Of a stretch of 64,000 nucleotides of DNA, positions 54,751-64,000 are shown in pieces. The notes under the pieces were generated by a model. It ran no database searches and was not told the origin of the DNA. It was given only the letters and a program-made list of their open reading frames with translations. The stretch comes from Corylus avellana (taxonomy: Eukaryota; Streptophyta; Magnoliopsida; Fagales; Betulaceae): contig NC_081549.1 of assembly GCF_901000735.1 (NCBI RefSeq), forward strand, positions 21,961,584 through 22,025,583. The letters are read 5' to 3'. Numbering within the stretch: position 1 is the stretch's first letter; the number at the start of each line of letters is the position of its first letter. The translations under genes and the position numbers were made by a program.

Positions 54751-55447
54751 TGTTGAAAAATGGAATCAAATGAGTAAACTATGGTAGTATCTTCTAGAAG
54801 ATGTCAAAGGAATAGTAAAAGGTTGTTGCACCAACCACGCCGTCAAAGGAATAGTGAAAAGTTGTTACACCAACCAAGCCGTCGAAGGAATAGTGCATGG
54901 TTGTTGCACCAACCATTCTCACCATCCCTTCTATACCTATATAAGGAGCATCAAGCTTCAATGTTTCAAAAAAGCTAAGACAAGAAAAGTATAGAGAGAG
55001 AAAAAGAAAGAAAGGTTGAGAGAAAAAGGTATAGAGAGATAAGTTTAGTGTTAGGCATATAAGAATTGCAGATCACAACATAGAAGAGTTGTGTGCAATC
55101 TCTCTCTGAAATATCTCTTGTAAAGTCTCCCCGTTATTTTTCTCTCAAAGTAGTGAAATCTCTGCAACTCGGTGGATGTAGGCAGTATTGGCCGAACCAC
55201 GTATAAATTCTTGTTTTGTGTATGCTTGTGCATGTTTATAGTACTAATCAAAAATACACGTGTATGTTCTGTCTAGGAAAGATTGGATTTTAAGTGAGAC
55301 CGGTGTGACTCCTCCAATCTTACCTGGGAACGTACCGAGCTGTATCTTTGGTAAAATACTATTTACCGTACTTGTGTGTTGTTGTCTTCTTGACAAATTG
55401 GATCCCAAGATCCTGAAGAGGAATTAGTGGTGTCTAATTTCCTAACA
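54751..55447 (+). repeat. 5' LTR of the copia element
   Basis: 697 bp with a short internal tandem array: three units of a GTTGTTGCACCAACCA-type motif at about 54823-54918, and CTATATAAGGAG at 54938 as the TATA box. Confidence 0.95.
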
Positions 55448-55518
55448 ATTGGTATCAAAGCTCGGTTCGTGTTCCGTTCGAGTGGGAGCAATAGCGTCAA
55501 GTTTATACAACAAGAAGG

Positions 55519-56169
55519 ATGTCTCGCGAAACCCCCGAAACCACTCCTGAAGTTGCTTCTTCAAGTGACAGTTCAAAGAAGTGGAGTCCAAAGTATGGAT
55601 CCGGCGGATCTATGAAAGTTGAAATAAAGCCATTTGATGAGAAGATCAGTTTTGGCTTATGGCAAAGGCGGATGCGTGGCGTTCTTATTCAACAAAGGCT
55701 GCTAGTTGCCTTAGAAGAAAGACCGGAGGGCATGACTGACCCCGAGTGGTCAGATATCGATCAACGGGCAATCTCTACCATTGAGATGTATATCACAGAT
55801 GATGTGTTAAATCATGTGATATCAGCAATCTCTGCCAAAGATATGTGGGACAAGCTAGAAGCCATATATCTGGGGAAATCCTTGTCAAATAAGCTCTTCC
55901 TCAAGAAGAAACTCTTCAAACTGGAGATGAAGGAAGACGAGGACATGATGAAGCATATCAACATCTTCAACGCTTTGATCAACGACTTGAACCGGATAGA
56001 TGTTCAATTCAGTGAAGAAGATCGAGCCTTGTTATTGCTTGCATCATTTCCAGATTCATATGAGCATTTTGTCACCACACTCATGTTTGGAAAGACAACT
56101 CTCAAGTTCAATGAGATTGTGCAAGACATCATCTCTCATGCGACCATGAAGAAGGCAGATGATAAGTAG
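55519..56169 (+). pseudogene. Copia gag
   Basis: 216 codons with the copia gag (UBN2-type) pattern: FDEKISFGLWQRRMRGVL, AISAKDMWDKLEAIYLGKSL, KKKLFKLEMKEDEDMMKHIN, DRALLLLASFPDSYEHF. TAG at 56167-56169 ends it early. Beyond a frame change, a CCHC zinc knuckle follows at about 56282-56330 whose second position is TGA. Confidence 0.85.
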
Positions 56170-56365
56170 AGGCAGAAGATCAAACAGAGGCAATGGGCAT
56201 GGAAGGTCGCGATCAAGGGCCGGCAGGTCAAAATCAAGGTATCCAAGAAATTCCAACAGCCAGAGCAGCTCAAAAACTATTGAGTGTTGAAATTGTGGCA
56301 AGACGGGTCACTACAAAAATCAATGTAAAGCTCCGAAAAAGGAGGCAACAAGCGACTCTGCAAAC

Positions 56366-59300
56366 GTGGTGGCAGATGAAGTGCAAGAGGCCCTGATCCT
56401 CTCAGTTGACAGTCCCTTTGATTCTTGGGTGTTAGACTCAGGGGCTTCCTTTCATACAACAGCGATACGCGAAATCTTAGGAAACTATGTTAGTGGAGAT
56501 TTTGGGAAAGTGTATCTAGCTGATGGTACGGCGCTGGATGTTGTGGGCATGGGAAATGTTCGGATCAGAATACATGTTGATTCAGTATGGAAGTTGGAGA
56601 AAGTCAGACATGTTCCAGAGCTGAAGAAGAATCTGATCTCTGTGGGACAACTTGATGATGAAGGGCATGGCATTCACTTCCACGGGGGCAAGTGGAAGGT
56701 CACATTGGGGCTATGATGATAGCTCAAGGTGAAAAGACTGGTACCCTCTATATGACCACAGATATGAGGGATACTATTGTTGCTGCGAATGCAAGTGTTG
56801 AAGCAGATCTATGGCACCAAAGGCTAGGCCATATGAGTGAAAAAGGGCTCAAAGTTTTGCATTAATTGGGGAAGCTACCAAAGTTAAAGTCGATTAATAT
56901 CAACTTCTGTGAAAATTGCATTTTTGGCAAATAGAAACGGGTGAGTTTCAAAACAGGTGGCAGAACCCTCAAAAATGAGAAGCTGGAGGTAGTTCACACA
57001 GATGTCTGGGGCCCAACTACAGTCTCGTCCATTGGCGGAAAGTCATACTTTGTGACTTTCATTGATGACCATTCCAGGAAGGTATGGGTTTATTTCTTGA
57101 GACAGAAATCGGAGGTGTACGAAGTATTCAAGAAATGGAAGGCCATGGTGGAGAACGAGACAGGCTTGAAGATCAAGAAGTTAAGATCTGACAACGGTGG
57201 AGAGTACGAGGACACCGAGTTCAAAACGTTCTGTTTCGAGAATGGGATCCGTTTGGAACGGACTGTTCCAAGAACCCCACAGCAGAATGGGGTGGCAGAA
57301 AGGATGAACTGAACATTGACAGAAAGAGCCAGAAGCATGCGCATTCAGTCAGGCTTACCCAAGCAGTTTTGGGCTGAAGCAATCAACACAGCAGCCTACC
57401 TCATTAATCGAGGACCATCAGTGCCGTTGGAGCAACGCATACCGGAGGAGGTATGGAGCGGAAAGAAGGTAAATCTTTCATGGTTAGAAGTTTTTGGTTG
57501 CATTGCTTATGTGCACATTAGTGACCATGTGAGGGGAAAGCTAGACCCTAAGTCACTAAAGTGCACCTTCATTGGATATGGAGGAGATGAGTTTGGTTAT
57601 CGACTCTGGGATGACCAAAATAAGAAAATCATTCGAAGTAGAGATGTGGTTTTCAATGAGAAGGTGATGTACAAGGATAGAGGTACTGCACAACCTTTTA
57701 GTCCAGTACAAGATGATCATATGTGTGTTGAGTTGGATGATCTTCCTGAAAGTAGTCCGGTGCAACAAGTTGGTGAAGATCCTCAGCCTGAAGAACCTGC
57801 AGAACAACAAACACCACAAGATCCAACTCTTACGCCTGCACCTAGAAGGTCTGCTCGTCCACATGTACCAAACAGGAAGTACATGAACTTTCTGTTATTA
57901 ACAGATAGTGGAGAACCTGAATGCTATGATGAAGCATGTTAGGTAGAGGACTCGAGCCAGTGGGAGCTTGCAATGAAGGATGAGATGAAGTCTCTCATCT
58001 CTAACAAAACATGGGAGCTAGCTAAGTTACCCGTGGGAAAGAAGACTCTACACAACAAATGGGTATATAGAGTCAAAGAGGAATATGATGGTTCCAAGAG
58101 ACACAAGGCGAGATTGGTGGTCAAAGGCTTTCAGCAGAAAGAAGGAATTGACTATACCGACATTTTCTCACCGGTTGTGAAACTGAATACCATTCGTTCA
58201 GTTCTCAGCATTGTTGCAGCAGAGGGGTTGCACCTAGAACAGTTCGATGTGAGGACTGCTTTCCTCCATGGAGACCTAAAGGAGGAGATCTACATGCAAC
58301 AACCAGAGGGTTTTCTAGTCAAAGGAAAAAAGAAACTTGTGTGCAAATTGACTAAAAGTTTGTACGGTCTGAAGCAAGCCCCAAGACAATGGTACAAAAA
58401 GTTCGATGGGTTTATGCAGAGGCATGGCTACAACAAGTGCAACGCTGGCCATTGTTGTTACTTCAAGAGGTTTGAATCTAGTTATATTATTTTGTTACTA
58501 TATGTCGATGACATGTTAGTAACAAGTTCGGATATGGATGAAATCCAGAAGTTGAAGAAGCAACTATCGAGTGAGTTCGACATGAAGGATTTGGGCGCAA
58601 CGAAGCAAATTCTTGGAATGAGAATAAATAGGGACAAGCAAATGGGTACTTTGCAGTTGTCTCAAGAGGAGTACATTGGCCGTATTCTGAAAAGGTTCAG
58701 CATGAGTAATGCTAAGCCAGTTAGCACACCCTTGGCTAGCCACTTTCGGCTATCAAAGGGTCAGTCCCCCAAGACAGAAGAAGAAAAGGACTTCACGGCT
58801 AAGGTTCCATATGCCTTAGCCATTGAAAGTTTGATGTATGCCATGGTTTGCACGAGACCAAATATAGCTCATGCAGTGGGAGCTGTGAGTAGATTCATGT
58901 CAAAACCCGGGAAGCAACACTGGGTGGCAGTGAAGTGGATACTAAGGTATCAATGAGGTACAACTAACAGAAGCCTGTGTTTCAGAAATGGCGAGCTAAA
59001 ACTACAAGGGTTTGTAGATGCAGACTTTGTTGGAGAGGTAGATCACAGGAGGAGCACTACCGGATATGTTTTCACAGTAGGTACTACTGCAGTGAGTTGG
59101 ATTTCGCAGATACAGAAGGTTGTTGCTTTATCCACTACAGAGGCAGAGTACGTGGCTGTAACTGAGGCTAGCAAAGAGATGATTTGGTTACTGGGATTGT
59201 TGGCAGAAATGGGTTTCAGACAAGAGAAGAATTTTTTGTACAGTGATAGCTAGAGTGCGATACACTTAGCAAAGAATTCAGCATTTCATTCAAGAACCAA

Positions 59301-59463
59301 GCACATAGGACTTTGGTATCATTTCGTCAGATCACTTATAGATGATGAGGTGTTGACACTTGAGAAGATCCAGGGTAGCAAGAATCCAGCTGACATGTTA
59401 ACCAAAACAGTTACTATAGAGAAACTGAAGTTGTGCTCAACTTCAGTTGGTCTTCAAGCTTGA
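56366..59463 (+). pseudogene. Copia protease, integrase, reverse transcriptase and RNase H remnants
   Basis: Protease with WVLDSGASFH (56427-56456). GAG-pre-integrase with LWHQRLGHMS. Integrase with HTDVWGP, SDNGGEY and QNGVAERMN, the D-D-E residues all present. Reverse transcriptase (57973-58956) with FDVRTAFLHGDL, SLYGLKQAPRQWYKKFD and YVDDMLVTS. RNase H with STTEAEYVA and the ending KNPADMLTK. In-frame stops fall after ERMN (57310), after DEAC (57940), after LRYQ (58954) and in RNase H (SDS-stop, 59251), among others, and the protease is in a different frame from gag and RT. Not able to encode a full polyprotein. Confidence 0.9.
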
Positions 59464-59532
59464 GGACAAGTGGACGAGTTGCAGAAGAGGGAATTGCGGA
59501 GATTCAAACTCATTAGACTCCAAGTGGGAGAT

Positions 59533-60230
59533 TGTTGAAAAATGGAGTCAAATGAGTAAACTATGGTAGTATCTTCTAGAAGACGTCAAAGGAATAGTAA
59601 AAGGTTGTTGCACCAACCAAGCCGTCAAAGGATTAGTGAAAAGTTGTTGCACCAACCAAGCCGTCGAAGGAATAGTGCATGGTTGTTGCACCAACCATTC
59701 TCACCAACCTTTCTATACCTATATAAGGAGCGTCAAGCTTCAATGTTTCAAAAAAGCTAAGATAAGAAAAGTATAGAGAGAGAAAAAGAAAGAAAGGTTG
59801 AGAGAAAAAGGTATAGAGAGATAAGTCTAGTGTTAGGCATATAAGAATTGCATATCACAACATAGAAGAGTTGTGTGCAATCTCTCTCTGAAATATCTCT
59901 TGTAAAGTCTCCCCGTTATTTTTCTCCCAAAGTAGTGAAATCTCTGCAACTCGGTGGATGTAGGCAGTATTGGCTGAACCACGTATAAATTTCTTGTCTT
60001 GTGTATGTTTGTGCGTGTTTATAGTAATAATCAAAAATACACGTGTATGTTCTGTCTAGGAAAGATTGGATTTTAAGTGAGACCGGTGTGACTCCTCCAA
60101 TCTTACCTGGAACCGTACCGAGCTGTATCTTTGGTAAAATACTATTTACCGTACTTGTGTGTTGTTGTCTTCTTGACAAATTGGATCCCAAGATCCTGAA
60201 GAGGAATTAGTGGCGTCTAATTTCCTAACA
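59533..60230 (+). repeat. 3' LTR of the copia element
   Basis: 698 bp, matches the 5' LTR with about 20 visible differences and one small indel. Confidence 0.95.
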
Positions 60231-62938
60231 GATCTTCCAGATTCCAACACTGGAAACGCTTGACTTATCACATAATTCTCGTCTTCAGGGTTCGTTGCCA
60301 GAGTTTTCTTCGAACGGATCACTTCGAATGCTGGTGCTTCGTGACACAAGCTTTTCAGGAACATTGCCAAATTCAATTGGTAACCTGAAAATGTTGTCCG
60401 TAATCGATCTTCATGATAGCAATTTCAATGGATCAATCCCAAAGTCAATGTCAAGCCTCACACAATTGCTTTATTTGGACATGTCATCCAACAATTTTGT
60501 CGGATCAATTCCATCATTCAGCATGGGCAAGAGTTTGACCACAATAGACCTTTCCAATAATAATTTATCAGGTCAGGTTACTTCAACTCGGTGCGAAGAA
60601 CTTTTGAATTTGAAGGTTCTTGACTAGAGGTACAATTCATTGAAAGGGAGTATTCCAATTTCTTTGTTTTCCCTTCCATCATTGCAAGCACTGCGACTTC
60701 ACAATAACCACTTTTCTGGTCCACTCAATGAATTACCAAATGTTTCTTATTGTCTACTCAAAACCCTTGATTTGAGTCACAACAACTTGGAAGGGCCAAT
60801 ACCCACCTCTTTGTTTTTGCTTCCATCATTGTGGGAACTAACACTTGGCAACAATCGATTTTCCGGTCAACTCAATGAATTTCCAACTATTTCTTCTTAC
60901 CTATTGAGCTACCTTGATTTGAGCTACAACAACTTGGAAGGACCAATACCCATGTCCATCTTTGAACTCCAAAGTCTTAGAAGTCTAGGACTTCAAAACA
61001 ACCAATTTTCTGGTCTACTCAATGAATTGCCGAACGTTTCTTCTTGTCTATTGGAAACTCTTGATTTGAGCTACAACCACTTGGAAGGGCCAATACCCAT
61101 GTCTCTCTTTGAGATCCAAAGTCTTAGGAGTCTCTCACTCTCTTGGAACAACTTTAGTGGCTCCTTGCAGCTTAATGTGATTATGACTATGAGAAATCTT
61201 TCAGTTCTCGATCTATCCCACAACAGCTTAGATTTGACTTCTAGCAAATTGAAAATATATCCTCACTCCTTGATAAATCAATCCACATTATCAAGTATAG
61301 ACCTTTCAAACAACAAGATTCACGGAGAGATACCCAATTGGATCTGGAAACTTCCTTATCTTGATTCATTGAATCTTTCTTATAACTATCTAGAAACTCT
61401 AGACTTTCCTTTACTCAACATGTCTTCTTTGAGCTCTCTAGACCTTCATTCCAACCAGCTCCAAGGGCAACTCTCAGTTTTCCCAAAACATGCTCAATAC
61501 TTGGATTTCTCAGGGAATAACATCAACTCTATCATACCAAATAATATTGGCAACTTCCTTACTTACACTTATTTCTTCTCTCTTTCAAATAATAAGTTTA
61601 ATGGGAGTATTCCTAAATCAATATGCAACGCTACAAGTCTTATTGTCCTAGATTTGTCTGATAATTTCTTGAGTGGCACAATTCCTCAATGCTTATTTAA
61701 GATGAGTGGGGAGCCCCAGAGTCTTATTTCAAGTCTGCTTCAAATAATGGCTCCATTGATGTGGAATCAACGTTTAGGGGTGTTGAATCTATGCAAAAAT
61801 AACCTCATCGGCACAATTCCTAATGTATTTCCAAGCAATTGTGACTTACAAACTTTAAATCTCAACGGAAACCAGCTAGAAGGAAAGCTGCCAAAATCTC
61901 TGGCCCAATGCACACATTTGAAAGTTTTAGACCTTGGGAACAACCACATTGAAGATGCCTTTCCATGTTACTTGAAGAACATATCTGCATTGCACGTCCT
62001 TATTCTGCGATCAAACAAATTTTACGGGCCCGTTGTTTGTCGAGGGCTTAATGCCTCTTGGCCGATGCTTCAAATTGTAAACATAGCTACAAACAATTTC
62101 ACTGGTAAGCTTCCAATGAAATACCTTTCTGATTGGAAGGCAATTACAGATGAAAAAAATGAGGCGGAATCTCAGTTCATTCAATTACAATTGAGTTATG
62201 GTTCAATTGATTTAGAGCGTATGAGAGTTAGGCCAGACATTTATTATCAAGATGTGATAACTGTTACGATGAAAGGCCAAGAGGCAAAGATAGTAAAGAT
62301 CCTAAATATCTTCACCTCCCTCGACTTCTCACGCAACAATTTTGATGGGTCTATACCTGGAGAAATAGGAGAACTCAAATTGCTACATATCCTCAACTTG
62401 TCTTATAATGCTTTCACAGGCCAAATTCCACAATCTTTAGGTAAATTGACTTATCTTGAGTCGCTAGACTTGTCAAGCAACAAGCTTACTGGTGTGATTC
62501 CTATCCAACTTGCAAATGGTCTTATTTTCCTATCAGTCATTAACCTTTCGTTCAATCAATTAGTGGGTCAGATTCCACGAATCAAGCAATTTGCTGCATT
62601 CTCGGAAACTTCCTACAAAAGGGAACATAAGATTATATGGCATTCCTTTGAAACATTGCGCACATGAAGAGTCGGGATCATCACCTCCAACATTTGAAGA
62701 AACTCATTTGCATTCTAGGAATGCAATTGACTGGAACTTCTTAAGTGCTGAATTGGGATTTGTTTTTGGCTTTGGGATTGTTATTGGGCCTCTTATGTTT
62801 TGGAAGAGGTGGAGGATATGCTACTACAAACATGTTGATAACATGTTTTTCAAGATGTTCCCTCATCTATATATTAGAATAGAAAATCGCCAAAGGCGAG
62901 CACACAAGAATCAAGGACGGGAAGCACACAGAAATTAA

Positions 62939-64000
62939 GGACATAGGCATTAGTGATAGATACGAGGAGCAACGCACTCAGGTTTGGCTCTTTCTTTTTT
63001 GTTTCAGTATTAAGTCAAATGAAAAAAAAAAAAAAAACAACTAATTAAGAAAAAATGTGCTATTGGATGTGAATGTTGTCTTAAGTGAGTTTGTAATTAT
63101 CAATCTAAATATATATTATTATTATTATTAAAATACCTTTTTGATAGTAGATTTGCAGGTGACTTATGAGACGCTCATGGGATTGTGGAAACCAACAAAC
63201 TCATGTTGTCATGCTTGCCTTGGTTACTATTATATATTACTACTTGACTTTTACTGTAAGATTTGTCGCAATATTACCCTGCGCTCATCCATCAAATGCG
63301 CGCGTAATTCTAGTGGTTACATAAAACGTTCACAAAACCAAGTTCATTGGCCGGGATGCCACTTTTGCATCTCAATGAGTGGTATGTATGGTATGTATTC
63401 TGTTTTTGTATTTCATCATGAGTTGTATGCTTCTTCATAAAGATGATGTTTTTCAGACACTTTGATATTCTTGTGTTTCTTTTAAGTCCTCAAGTGTGAT
63501 CTTGAGAATCGTTATATAAAAAAAGTTGAGAGATCGATGAAAAGAGTGCTGCATTAATTATTACAATTCCTTTCGTGTAGAATTAATTAAGTGAAATCAT
63601 ATTCTTACACTATAATTTCAAGTTGCAAACCATATATAATGTTCGATCATCCCATAAAAGCCACTATGCAAGAAATTTTTCTGCACAAGCGGTGAGGAGT
63701 TTGGATTGTATAAATTCCGAAGATACTACGATCCATGCTTGTGTTTTTGAAACAAATTAAAACGAAAAAAAAAAACATTTTTTACCTTTATATCAAGAAA
63801 AACATATTTTCAAACCTTTATATCACAAATTAAAAAAAAAATTTACACTTTTCAATACCATTTTTTCACTTGTTTATACTAATTAAAAACGTATTATTGG
63901 AACATGTATAAACATATTTAGTATTTATATATTGAAAGAATGTAGATAAAATAAATCCTAAAAAGAATTTAGATAATTGCAATAGGCAAATAAGAATAAA
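62939..64000. other. Downstream flank of RLP-G
   Basis: Has the family 3' splice-like ends (CTCAGGTTTGGC and GATTTGCAGGTGACTTATG), the CATAAAGATGATG block and then AT-rich sequence with A runs near 63760 and 63830. No further gene before the window end. Confidence 0.6.

Larger units (their letters stand above)
54751..60230 (+). mobile_element. Copia LTR retrotransposon, 5480 bp, 5-bp TSD
   Basis: LTRs at 54751-55447 (697 bp) and 59533-60230 (698 bp) start TGTTG and end AACA. The target duplication GATCT is at 54746-54750 and 60231-60235. Primer-binding site TGGTATCAAAGC at 55450-55461; purine tract AAGTGGGAGAT just before the 3' LTR. By eye the LTRs differ at about 20 positions (about 3 percent), more than the gypsy-like element in RLP-B. 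Complete domain order, but degenerate coding sequence. Tork/Tnt1-like by RT motifs. Confidence 0.95.
54260..62938 (+). pseudogene. RLP-G: Ve1-like receptor-like protein split by a copia element and frameshifted
   Basis: Part 1 (54260-54750) has signal peptide, LRRNT_2 (DYCSWKGVSC, so the first Cys of the CC pair is Tyr) and LRRs 1-2. It then jumps over about 145 residues to SFKNLQSF and hits TAA TGA at 54725-54730. Part 2 resumes after the copia element at 60236 and carries LRRs, island (YYQDVITVTMKG), transmembrane helix and tail, ending at TAA 62936-62938. Lesions in part 2: TAG at 60625-60627 (TTG in the paralogues) and a +1 shift at TCCTACAAAAGGG (about 62613), which puts the membrane helix in another frame. 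With four independent lesions it is a clear pseudogene, but its order of domains is complete enough to date and align. Confidence 0.9.

Overview
This is nuclear DNA of a flowering plant, probably a woody eudicot. The signs are 5'UTR introns with GT/AG ends, long AT-rich intergenic stretches, a thaumatin-like (PR-5) gene, L1-type LINE, copia and gypsy LTR elements, tRNA-derived SINEs, and a tandem cluster of receptor-like proteins (RLPs) of the tomato Ve1/Ve2 type. The species cannot be named from the sequence. It is a draft assembly with two N gaps (29970-30069, exactly 100 N, and 49958-50781).

The window is a birth-and-death cluster of one RLP family. I see seven genes or pseudogenes plus one relic, named here RLP-A to RLP-G: A (minus strand, runs off the left edge, open, LRR block missing), B (11961-17828, split by a gypsy-like element), C (21868-25305, one nonsense codon), a relic at 27.3 kb with only the first codons, D (31236-33284, intact but short), E (35.0-37.0 kb, two fused fragments), F (39687-43148, one nonsense codon, near twin of C) and G (54260-62938, split by a copia element and frameshifted). 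Every full-length copy is broken, and by different events. The two open copies, A and D, each lost a different in-frame block of LRRs. Around the genes the family shares a promoter module (W-box core and CGCG box), a TATA box, a short 5'UTR intron just before the ATG and a probable 3'UTR intron.

Layout: 1-1.6 kb RLP-A; 2.1-2.6 kb a 170-bp tandem repeat; 3.2-6.7 kb a 3.49-kb near-perfect palindrome; 7.1-9.0 kb SINE, MITE and a hAT element with an 8-bp TSD; 9.3-10.5 kb a thaumatin-like gene with an insertion in its signal-peptide exon; 10.8-17.8 kb promoter modules and RLP-B with its LTR element; 19-25 kb RLP-C; 27-30.7 kb RLP relic, GC-rich hairpin repeat, SINE, polygalacturonase remnant and a duplication across the gap; 31-33 kb RLP-D; 35-43 kb a segmental duplicate carrying RLP-E and RLP-F; 43.8-49.07 kb an L1-type LINE on the minus strand, itself cut by an LTR element that enters the gap; 50.8-53.7 kb promoter relics, a long-TIR MITE and a tandem repeat; 54-63 kb RLP-G with a full copia element.

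Functionally, if expressed, the RLPs would be plasma-membrane receptors for extracellular pathogen signals. They have an LRR ectodomain, one transmembrane helix with GxxxG spacing and a short basic tail without a kinase, so they need SOBIR1/BAK1-type partners (known for the family). The thaumatin-like gene is a second, unrelated defence gene. No CRISPR, bacterial-type operon or rRNA/tRNA gene is present.
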